Shown here: positions 19,255-28,382 of the stretch, piece after piece
Numbering within the stretch: position 1 is the stretch's first letter
Layout of the letters: the number at the start of each line of letters is the position of its first letter
Source of the DNA: Symbiodinium natans
Lineage: Eukaryota > Sar > Dinophyceae > Suessiales > Symbiodiniaceae
Direction of reading: 5' to 3'
Assembly: GCA_905221605.1 (NCBI GenBank)
Contig: CAJNDS010000247.1
Span: forward strand, 379,138 to 419,137
Length of the DNA: 40,000 nt
The notes under the pieces: generated by a model
The model's database searches: none
What the model saw: the letters and a program-made list of their open reading frames with translations, nothing else
Told to the model about the DNA's origin: nothing
Translations under genes and position numbers: made by a program

Positions 19255-21529
19255 TTACTGCAGATAAGGCTGCACCATCTCCGCTCTCATGCACCCAAGC
19301 TTGCCATTTTCATGCCAGCGATAAAGGACACAGGAAAATCGCTGGCCTTTTCGGAAGAGTGGTTGTTCTTTTGCTGAACGGTTGGCATTCACATGAGCTT
19401 GGCTATGAGCAGCCACATCAGACCATTCCAGGTTCAACTTCTGACCAGCCGCGCCAGTTGGGACTTGTGCTTTCTGCTCACACTCCAATCGGAGCCAGCC
19501 GAAATTTTTGCCTTGGCCCGTGATCCAACTGTCCAGGACGCCTACAAAACACTGCCCCCCAGCTAGCACCTCGCGTTGCCGGTCTTTCTTCGTGACAGAC
19601 TTCTCTATGAGGTCCAGCTTGTCCCAGCACTTTTTTACAGAAATGTCTTCACCGGAGCCATCCTCTCGCCAGATCCAGAAGCATGGGGTCTTGGCAAACT
19701 TCTCCGAGGAGCCCACAGTGATCCTTGTTACTTCTTTGAGGCGCTTTGCTTGCGGATCCGGATGGAACTGCAAAGCATCCATCACGATGAGATACTCTGC
19801 TTCCGGCAGCGGCCGGCCGCCGCTGTTGGCCCGAAGAATCGCCTGCACACGTTCCTTGGCCTCGCGCCAGCTTGGGAAGACCTCTCCACCCAGCCGCAAG
19901 CCCGGTGAGGCGCCTGGTGCACCAGATAGCGGATCCACCGGAAACGCCGCTCCTTGTGCAGTTTGACCCGGCAAGGTCTTTGCTTCGGCTCTTTTGCGCT
20001 CTGCCCGTGCGGAGGCCGGCGTTGCCATGACCGCGCGGCCCAGCGTCGTGGCCACCACAGCATCTGGGGGCGCACCCTCCAAGGGTGTGCGGCAGGCGAT
20101 GCTGTTGCCTTCGCTTTGGGACGTAAAGGCCTGCAGAAAGCGTGCCACGGTAGAGTCGTTCCAGGGCAAGACCTGCACGCGAACGCGCACATCCGACTTA
20201 GCATGCAGTGTCTTGTGCTGCTTCAACGCCCATAAGCGCCGGTTGTTCAGCGACAGGATGCGGCCCTTGTGGCACACAGCATCGATGACAAGGTCCTGGT
20301 GCTCCAGAGGGTTTGCCCTCCCCCATCGGAGATCTTCTACCAGGCATTCCACATCCCTTCCGGCAGCGGTGCCCTGTCTGAAAGCAGTGGAGATTGAGTC
20401 GTGGGTGAAGCCTACCTTCTCTACTGGCAGCACCAGCTCCTGAATGCCGCAACGGGTGCGAAGTGACGCACAAGCCCGTTTGGCCCAGGACCCCCAGCTT
20501 TCGGAGGAGTCCCACTCCAGGTCTCTGTTCAAATCTGGAAGGTCCTCCCAACAAAGCTCCTGCAGCCAACGGCACGCCTCCGAGACCGCGTCCTTCCGGG
20601 ACCGGCACCCTGAAGCCAGGAATGCCTCCACCTGAACGGTAGCATCCTGCGGGCCGACTATGAAACCAACTAGCAGCAACTGGCAGCAACCAGCAGTTGG
20701 CCCCCAAAATCCCTGCACCGTGGACCCAAAAGTTTGGACAAGTCCTGCATGGCACGGCCCAGATCCAGAAGCCTCGTCCTCTCTACGTTGCGAGCAGCCT
20801 TGGCAGCCTTGGTCGCGTGGGCAGCCGAGGCATCCTCTCGGCTAGACTTTCCCTGCGCGGCACCTGCAAAGGTCGGCTTCGCGGCTCGGCCGTACGAGAA
20901 ATAACAACTGGTTTTTGAGTATAGTTGGGGGGCGTAATAAAAGAATACAAATCACCATCACATAACAATGAACATCATCATAGTAATAACAACAACAAGC
21001 AGTAGCAATAATGAGAAGAAGACTTCAACCAGAATAATGCTTGTCTACTCTAAGCCCCAATATGAAGCCAATGCAATACAGTGACAACACCTGTATTGGC
21101 AAAGGAACACGAATGAAGCCCACAAAAGTAATCCCCGCGCGCCCCACCTGCTGCACTATCTGGATCCACAACAGGAAAGACACCGCTGACTTTGCCCTTC
21201 TTCGTAACGATGACCCGCCAGGGCCCGGATGAGGTCTCCACGCAGAAGGACGCTGAGTGCCAGCTGTTCGGCCCCCAATCGATCCAGGACAGAGCCCATG
21301 AGCTGGGCTCCACATGAGTTAGCTCAGCCTCGTCACAGCCCCGGAAGCCTCGAAGACGGTAGATTTCCGCGACCTTATCAAAGTTGTCGCGGGCGTCGCG
21401 CACCAACTGCAAGGGGCTCATGGAATAGACCTCCTGGAGAATGGCCTCTCGCATGCGCGCATCCGAGTCTTCAGCAAGGGCCCTATGAAGGCCCCGGTCA
21501 ACGAAGTCACCGAGGCCCTTCTTTCCCAT
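19255..21529 (-). CDS. DUF3223/DCL-domain protein with a cold-shock-like end
   Basis: The large open exon (about 19255-20690, TAA stop) has, in the numbering of its longest frame, a ParB/Srx-like stretch at about residues 100-185 (VGFTHDSISTAF, VEDLRWGRANPLEHQDLVI, NNRRLWALK). An Ala-rich linker is followed by a clear DUF3223 domain at about 278-366 (FPSWREAKERVQAIL, YLIVMDALQFHP, ITVGSSEKF, CFWIWREDGSGEDISVKKC). This is the fold of plant DCL (DEFECTIVE CHLOROPLASTS AND LEAVES), which acts in plastid rRNA maturation, and of plant Pol IV/V tails. A beta-rich end at about 388-480 (GVLDSWITGQGKNFGWLRL) resembles a cold-shock or S1-type RNA-binding domain. An Ala/Lys-rich exon precedes it (about 20695-20875). 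A further exon (about 21145-21529) starts at an ATG with a GCC-ATG-G context, 30 nt after a T-rich CAG that could be the trans-splice acceptor; whether it belongs to this gene is inferred. An RNA-related role, possibly in the plastid, is a guess from the domains. Confidence 0.65.
20925..21030. repeat. AT-rich trinucleotide-like low-complexity DNA in an intron
   Basis: Runs such as AATAACAACAACAAGCAGTAGCAATAATGAG lie in the presumed intron between the first two exons of the DUF3223 gene. Very similar DNA occurs at 21890-22070 upstream of the gene. Confidence 0.6.
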
Positions 21530-22649
21530 GGCTGCTTGCTACTCCCAAGGCCCTTGGAAAGCTGCAGACAAAGTATCAGTAGCCCGTCACCCTGCAAGCT
21601 GACAGCTGTACACCCACAGTATCTACGCTGCACACACGTACAAATGTTCTGTGTCTATGTACATAAACACTATGTGTATCTAGCTTTTCTGTATATGCAC
21701 GCAGAATCTCCCCAACCCACCCCCCCCCCCCCGACTTTCCGAAGGAAACAAACATCAGAAATTGCATGCATGAAAGGGCAGCTGCCGCGAGAGATCAAAT
21801 TCAGGGCCTCAAGGCTGGCGCAGGAGCTTGGGTATAAGAATAGTTCTGATGATTCAGAACTATATGATTATGATATACATAAATAGATTTATTAATGATC
21901 TTGATGATGATAAGAATGGTAACAATAGTAAGAATAGCAGAGATACGAAGAACAAGGACGACGGCAACAGCAATAGCAGCAATAGCAAACATAACTACAT
22001 AACAAGAGCAAGAGCAATGATAAGAAAAGAAAGAAAATCAAGACGGCGAAGACGGCAACAGGAAGGAGAAGAGCTGGGCGCATATGCGCTGTGACCACGT
22101 CTTCGTCACACAACTCCCATCAAGCTGTAGGGTTTCAGGAATATATAAGGTGTTTGTCGACATGCCCCTGCCTCTCTGCCGTTACAAACCTCGGGCCTCC
22201 GCCCCACATCCTCCCACATAGCTTGAACATTTAGAAACAGGTGAGCCCTAGATGCTTAACCCCAAGTGCGCACGCCTTGCCGCCCGAAAGCTTGAAGAGT
22301 CCCGACCGGAAGAGGGACTTAGTTGGACTTAGACACCTGCTACAAGTACTTCAATTACAACTCCTCCTCATCCTCCTCGTCCTCCTCCTAATGCTGCGTC
22401 TGCACCACCACCACGACGACTTCTACAAGTAATCGTCATAACAGTAAGACAGGGCGAATGGTGACCACGACCACTGGGACGATGACCACGACGACTCCCG
22501 CTGCTTCGTTCAAAGGCTCCTGGGCTTTAATTCCGCCAACAAGGTCTTTTTGTTTAAGGGTGTAAGGCTTGGTAAGGTTTAAGGTGCTTACCGACACGTC
22601 CGTCAGGTTCCTGGCAAGCATTCCTCGTATCAGGTTGGCTTGGAAACAT
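21530..22649. other. Low-complexity spacer upstream of the DUF3223 gene
   Basis: It contains a 12-nt poly-C run (21721-21732), GAT/AAT/AGC/AAG low-complexity DNA (21890-22070), a CTCCTCATC/CTCCTCGTC pyrimidine-rich stretch (22350-22395) and an ACGACCACTGGGACGATGACC region (22465-22495). Long open frames through it only reflect the three-base periodicity. A TTTAAGG/TAAGGTTTAAGG remnant lies near 22555-22585. Confidence 0.5.
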
Positions 22650-22750
22650 GGGGGTTTCCGAAAGTAGGGTTACCTTATTGGGGTCCTTATTACAAGGGAA
22701 TCCTCCTATTCGGGGGTCTGTATAGGGGGTCCCTATTTTCGTAAACGCCC
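22650..22750. mobile_element. 101-bp MITE-like element (GGGGGTTTCC-end family, copy A)
   Basis: The left end GGGGGTTTCCGAAAGTAGGG and the reverse complement of the right end GGGCGTTTACGAAAATAGGG match at 17 of 20 positions. Flanks are ACAT and ATAT, an imperfect 4-bp duplication. Internal motifs (TTACCTTATTGGGGTC, AAGGGAATCCT) are shared with the copies at 23101 and 36960. It has no coding capacity. Confidence 0.75.
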
Positions 22751-23100
22751 ATATCTTTTTCCCTGATGCTCTGTACAATTCTGGCGCAAGTCACCGGTTA
22801 AACGCCTGCACTCAGGATGGTCTTGCCTCGTGGCACGGCACTTCCAACGACCCACACTCGAGCTCAGCTGTTTGTGCAAGATGGGATGTGCACAAGCAAG
22901 ACCTGGATCCCAAGCATGCAACCTGCAAGACCAAAAGAATCAAGGTCGACAAGGCATACTGCGAAATGTGCAGCTAGAAGCCGCCATGGATGTGACACCC
23001 TCTGTTTCTCAGAACCCGCTGGCACACAAAGTAAGCTCTGTGAATCTGGGGCTCCACACTCAGGCAAGCCAAGATGCCAGCTGCCATCCTCACAAGAAAT

Positions 23101-23190
23101 GGGAGGTTTCTGAAATTACGGGGTACCTTATTGGGGAATCCTGCTATTTAGGGGGTCTATTTTAGGGGTCCCCTACGTTCGTAAACCCTC
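23101..23190. mobile_element. 90-bp MITE-like element (same family, copy B)
   Basis: It starts GGGAGGTTTCTGAAATTACGG and ends CGTTCGTAAACCCTC, which pair as terminal inverted repeats. A perfect AAAT duplication flanks it (23097-23100 and 23191-23194). The internal GGTACCTTATTGGGG and GGGAATCCTGCTA match the other copies. It lies just downstream of the TELO2 stop codon. Confidence 0.75.
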
Positions 23191-23242
23191 AAATGTCAAG
23201 GCCGGAAGCAGCGCATCAGATCAAGCCAACCTTCGGCATGTC

Positions 23243-26200
23243 TCATCGGCTTCTTGGGTTGGAATCACCTGCATTGGCTTGCCGCACAACTTGCTGCTTT
23301 TTCAGCATCTGAATGCATGCCTCTAGCTGCTCCAGGATCCCGTCTCTGTCCAGAATCAGGCCCTCGCACCCAACCAGCACGATGCGTGACCTGCAAGCAA
23401 CTGCCATGGCATCATCTTCCAGCATGTCGAACGGGTAAGGCGACGGCAGCAAGAATAAGCTGCAGCGGCGCACTTGAGATTCCAGATGATGGAGGGCCTT
23501 TTCGAGGACATCTTCGGGTTAACATGCAGCGGTTAAGGGATTTTAGGGTTTGGGGTTTAGGGTTCAGGGTTTAAGGTTTAGGGTTTAAGGTTTAAGGTTT
23601 ATTGGATTCCGGCTTTGGATGGCCTCCTCCGCCAGCGGAAGGCAATGCTGACCAAGCACGTCACGGTCTGGACACGCTCGGCCCGCACATTCCAGCATAA
23701 CCTCAGCCCAACAATAACCCTGGTGTACTGGAATTTGAGCAGAGTGACGGATCCAGGCGGGCGCGCTGCCAATGACCGAAGAAACTCTGCAACCAAATTC
23801 GGCTCTCCTGTGAAAGTCTGTGGGGTCTGCCATGCCAGGTAGACGCAGCAAGCGAATCTCTCTACGCGATGATTTAAAAGTGCTTGGAGTCTTGCCAACT
23901 GCCCACTTTCCAGCTCCACCGTCTGGCTGCTTCCACCTTGAGAAAATGCCCAAGAAACTGCCCTAAAGAATTTCCCCTTGTTTTTGAACCTTTTTGAAAC
24001 TTAAAACCGACTTCTGCCGGCCTGGCCACCAGCGGAATCAGGAAATGGCGCGCCTCTGCAGAAAACCTGCCCCCAGAGAACGGATTGCACAGAGCCCTTC
24101 ATGGCACCAAATGGGGGTTTTACGATACTAGTACTAGGGATGCCTTTTTAGGGTCCTTGGTAATATAAGAGAATCCTACGATTTGGTGGAAGGCGCCTGT
24201 TTCGGAAGGATGCAGGGATGCGCGTGGCTGATGCAAAGCGGCGCGTTTTGCCAGCTGCAGGTCGCTGTGATGAGGCTCCTGGACTTCAGCGTGGATCGTC
24301 ACGGAGCTGCACTTCGACCACTCGACAATTCTCACGAAGAGCACCCACAAAGAGAATGCAAGCTTGCTTAAGATGCTTCATTGCTGAAAGGGATGTAGCA
24401 GCAAGCGGGTACAACGGCATCACACGTGGGACGAAGCCTGGGTGTGTGTGTGTGTGTGTGTGCGTGTCAAGAGGGTTTGATGAGTATGGTCGGCATCCTG
24501 GTCCACGCGCCTCTTCCACCTGCCGGCGGATGTCACAGCGGGGCTGTTCTGGTTTCTTTTTTGAGGGGCGAATGGGGTGGGAGGGACCTCCTTTCCTTGA
24601 GGGGCTGGCACTGTACCTCGAAGGGACCGGTATGAGAACCACCCCCTCATAACTTTCGATAAAGCGCTTCGCACCCTGCTTCCCCACCTCGTTGTTGGCA
24701 GAAAGTTTCCGCGCTGCGGACGACAAGGTGAGAAGAATGGCACGGCGCTCATGCAAGGACAGGTCCTGTCAAAATGCCACTCGACCACAATACACCAGTG
24801 CCATTCAAAGCAGTCATCCATGTTCTGCACTGCAAAGATCCTCGGCTGTGAAGTCTGAGGTCAGGCGTTGCACAGCTTGACGCCGGCTGGCATCAGCTAC
24901 CAGCAAGCTGACCAGCGCCTGCAACAGGCACGCACACGCTGCACGTGAGGCCGATGGCTCGGGGCCGGGGAGGCCTCCAACCTCAGATCCTGGAGCTCCT
25001 CGCTAGTTGCCTGGCTTGTCCAGCTGATCACTCACCTCTCCTCTGCACTTTCCTACGTTCTTTCTTGTACAGGAGCGAATGCATGCACCTACTCCGTCTC
25101 TCTACTCACTACTCCGACACTGCTCCGTCACTACTCCGTAGCTTCCAGTATCTCCCACCTCCATGCGCAGCAAACGAACGCAGAGGGGCTCTGCAAGCCT
25201 GAGGCCGGGTCTCTCACAGGCTTTGGGTTTTTAGGGCTTAGGGCCTTCAGCAGGGTTTTTGTTGGGTTAGTTTAGGGTTTTGGGGCCTGGAGAGGTCAGG
25301 GGAGCCAGCAGCAATCAGCGAAGGTAGGTCGGCCTGTCGCCAAGGTTGTGGGCAAAGCTGCCAACTCAGAAACGCGCAGTGGGGCCGGCACCAGCGCAGT
25401 CAAAACTCTGGCATGGGCCACGGCCTTGGGCAGAAGTCATCTAGTCTCTGCTGGCGCCCCTCTCAACTCACATCCCAGAAGGCTGCAGATCGCCACCCAA
25501 CCTAACACGCACACAAACAAATGGCAAGGCAGCAGCTGCAGGTTCAGGAGCAGCACCGGGTTTGCCAAATGCCTCTCAGAAACAAGAGACATCAGAAGCC
25601 TGTTGAAATCTCCCTGCTTCCATGCTGCCAACTGCTGCTATCCTGCATCTAACTCTGCAGCAAACAGCGTCGGGGGACAAAGAACGACCGAAACCCGCAC
25701 ATCCCCCGCAAGCCTCGTCACTGAGCGGAGTCGACGCAATCTTCACAGGCCCCAGCCTAGCCACGACAAAATCAGCTTCACTCAACAAGTGTCACAAGTC
25801 TTGCTCATCCACGGCTATGGGTGCCCTGCAGCATCTCATAGGCACTTTGGAGAAAAGCCGGATGCCTGCACTGCACGAATTGTTGCCAACAGTTCTGTTG
25901 AAACTAGTCTGGCGGTGAGGCAGTGACTGCACCAGGAGCAAATCAGAGCAGGAGTCATTCTGAGCATCCAGAGGTGTCAAGGGAGCCAGGCCACCTCAGA
26001 CGATTGCATGTTCACTTGCTTTGCCTTCCAATCATGTCGGTGTTGAGAAGGTGCCTAAGGGTTGCACGTAATGGATGGCAGTCCTCCTCGTCATCGCTGT
26101 CCTCTTCCGGCACCGCTTCTGGCTTCGTCTCAGGCGCGGGCTGGCACGCATTGACCTGAGACGGCTCCTGGTGCAAAGCGCAATCTTCTATGAAGCCTGC

Positions 26201-28217
26201 GCGGAGTTGCAAAACGCAAGGATTGACAGCGGCTCCTCCTGCTGAACCACCGGCACAGCAGCAACGACAGCTGGAACGTCCTCGTCCGTTTCTGTCACAA
26301 ACTGCGCAGGTGCCTGTGGAACCAGGGCTTGAGAATATGAAGGAAAGGGTCTCTAATTTGACCGAGAGACGACCTCGAAGTCGGCACCAGCCAGTTGAAG
26401 GTCCGCAACCTGGGCCCATTCAAGCCTGCCCCATGACTGGACACCGGCCCCTAAAAGCCAAACACCCTGAAGCCCAAGAAGCCTGAAAACCACTAAAAGC
26501 CCAATAAAACCCCACTGAAAGCCCACTGAAAGCCCACTGAAAGCCTCCCCTACGCCCTTCTCAAGTTTATCTGAGCATCCGGTGCAGCGGTCCTTGTCAC
26601 GTGCATGTAGGGAGGGTCTAGGGTTTGAGGGCATGCTCATAATCATCGCGGCGCAGCTTTAAGGCTTCTTGGGTGCGAGGTGAAAGCTTCTGGGAGACAT
26701 GCTGGACATTCGCGAACCCAGACAAAGCAAACTCAAAGACTCCCAGCGCGCCTGTCAAAGCCATCGAATCGAAGCTGTGTCCGCCCCTCGTCGGTTGCAA
26801 AACCGCGACACTCGGCTAGTAGTTCTGCCACGGCCATGCCATACAAGCGTCGTTCCCGCGTCTGCGCCGACAGTCTTAGATGAATACCTTGCAAGAAACA
26901 CTTCGATGACTGTCCAGGTATCGGATCTTGGTCCGGGATGTGTCTGCGGACTGCTCTGGCAAGTCTCAGTGCCAAGCTCCGTTCAGCAACAATGTCTGAC
27001 GACTGAAAGTAAGAGGGATCGGCCCAGACCTCTAGCCAGTGCGAATAGGCTTCCCACCAACATGTAGCTCCAGCTGCGTGCAGCGTGTCGACCAAGGCAA
27101 AAACTACCGGGCATGCCAATTCACTGCCACGTCGTGTTTGCCAAATTTGCACAGCGAGGAGCTGCTGAACAGGGAGACCGGCTCCCAACGATGGATGCAG
27201 CAACGCTGACAGACGGGCAACACCCTCGGGCACGCGCGAGAAGATTCCACAACTCGACTGCTTGAAAAAAGACTCTGCCTCGCACAGAATTGCACACACC
27301 AACGCCCTGCTTGCTGGCGGGCTCTGCTCCGCCAATTTTGAAATCGACTTTCCAAGCATGACCGCATCATCAATCGAATTGAACGCCGCCTTGCAAAAAG
27401 CAGCTGCCAATGCAGAGGCATTTCGGAGGGACATGCGACCTAAAAAGTCCCAACACCATGGCTTGGACTCGAAGTTCTCAAAAGCGTGCGGCTCGGAACA
27501 CATGGAGAAGCGCTGCGCTTCCGCAAGCCGGCTCAAATATGAAGAATCCAACCACTGTGCGAAATCTCGTCCGGAAGGCACAGGCAAAACTTTCGTACAT
27601 GCAACTGCCAAGTAATCCTGCAAACCGCATAACCAACCAGAGGTTGCATCAGCAACTTGCGGCAAAAACACGTGGCTCCGCTGCATTAATGCAACTACAA
27701 CAGCCTCCAGAGCTTCCCCAGCGAGCCAATACTGCACAAGCTGGAGAGCCGACACAATGTCTGCCGGCAAAGCACGTTCAGAACCTTGTCGGAACGCGAG
27801 CAAAGCCCCGCCCAACACCAAAGCTGCCGTCATGGGAAGTTGGTCCCCAAGATTTGCAACAGACACAAAGAAGGAAGAGAGCGCCTGTTGCAAACGTGGT
27901 CGTCCTGAAGCTGCTCCTTTCAATACATGTAGCGTTGATCTCCGGGCAAACAATCCAGCATGCTCTGCTGTTTCACGGTAAAGCAAGCTGGTTGTGGCAT
28001 CCGAGCTGGTCAACACGCTGCAAATCTTCTGCTCGATTTCAGCATCCGCCCCATCTGCACCACTTTCAGAGAATTCGCCCAAAATCTGATTCAAATCTTC
28101 CAGCGATGATTCCAAATGTGGCGGGAAAGTGTCGCAGTGCTTCGGCGTATGCGAGGCCACCATGGCAGCAAAACTTGTCAATGCATGGCATGGCTGGACG
28201 TGACTTGAACCAAGCAT
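23243..28217 (-). CDS. TELO2: TELO2/Tel2 homologue (TTT co-chaperone subunit)
   Basis: Tel2 works with Tti1 and Tti2 to mature PIK-related kinases (ATM, ATR, TOR, SMG1, TRRAP). The first large exon (to about 26760) gives the helical N-terminal half and ends with FLQGIHLRLSAQTRERRLYG followed by MAVAELL, the counterpart of the conserved VRRLGMIVAEVV helix of animal Tel2. An exon near 26015-26175 carries the acidic linker (EEDSDDEED) that precedes the C-terminal half in the family. Later exons match in family order: 24841-24918 (ALVSLLVADASRRQAVQRLT), 24688-24765 (LSLHERRAILLTLSSAARKL), about 24012-24066 (RHFLIPLVARP, the family FFFPLL segment), about 23720-23922 (GQLARLQALLNHRVERFACC) and 23243-23518 (VRRCSLF, then an LED segment and a final LEQLEACIQMLKK helix, TGA stop). 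Start chosen at ATG 28217 (28163 is an alternative), because the upstream frame runs through a poly-G tract. Exons at 24.95-26.0 kb are missing from my reading. Confidence 0.75.
23535..23603 (+). repeat. Degenerate telomere-like array in a TELO2 intron
   Basis: About nine heptamer-like units (TTTAGGG, TTTAAGG, TTTGGGG) lie between the last two TELO2 exons and on the non-coding strand of that gene. Confidence 0.8.
24113..24178. mobile_element. Truncated member of the GGGGGTTTCC-end element family (copy E)
   Basis: It starts GGGGGTTTTACGATACTAG and contains GAGAATCCTACGATTTGG, which lines up with the internal GGGAATCCTACTACTTGG of the 36960 copy. The right terminal repeat is absent. It lies in a TELO2 intron between the exons at about 24066 and 24688. 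Confidence 0.45.
24441..24466. repeat. (TG)n microsatellite
   Basis: Eleven or so TG repeats with one CG interruption, in a TELO2 intron. Confidence 0.9.
24766..24840 (-). other. 75-nt TELO2 intron with GA-AG borders
   Basis: The flanking exons join in frame (…FTAE and DLSLHERR…) to restore a contiguous Tel2 segment. The intron then begins GATCTT and ends TTTTGACAG. GA donors are a known dinoflagellate peculiarity. Because a G precedes and follows the borders, a one-base shift (AT…GG) is formally equivalent. Confidence 0.6.
25228..25282 (+). repeat. Telomere-like remnant
   Basis: A few diverged TTTAGGG/TTAGGGC units with interruptions, in a TELO2 intron. Confidence 0.55.
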
Positions 28218-28280
28218 GACCAGCACGAACAAATCACAAGACCTTGTTGCTGCATCGTTGACAATTGTTGGTGCGCCCTG

Positions 28281-28295
28281 CCCCCCCCCCCCCCC
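28281..28295. repeat. Poly-C tract (15 C)
   Basis: It lies between the GT8 stop codon and the TELO2 start and reads poly-G on the coding strand. It makes the upstream in-frame extension of TELO2 unlikely to be translated. Confidence 0.9.
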
Positions 28296-28382
28296 AAGGC
28301 CCCAACAAAAGAATAACAAACAACGACTGAATCGTCATGCGCCCAGCATTAGTGCTCTGCTCTCTTTTCAATAGGACAGCAT

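Noticed and set aside
21828-22094. Asn/Asp/Ser/Lys/Arg-rich plus-strand frame
   Set aside because: It comes from GAT/AAT/AGC/AAG low-complexity DNA; similar DNA occurs in a nearby intron.
26353-26646. Gly/Leu-rich minus-strand frame with WGFIGLLVVFRLLGLQGVWLLG
   Set aside because: It arises from a short tandem repeat (AAAGCCCACTGAAAGCCC and relatives, about 26450-26550) in a TELO2 intron; not a membrane protein.
26733-28319. Using the first Met of the long TELO2 frame at 28319
   Set aside because: The first 34 codons pass through a 15-nt G tract and lack similarity; ATG at 28217 or 28163 is more plausible.
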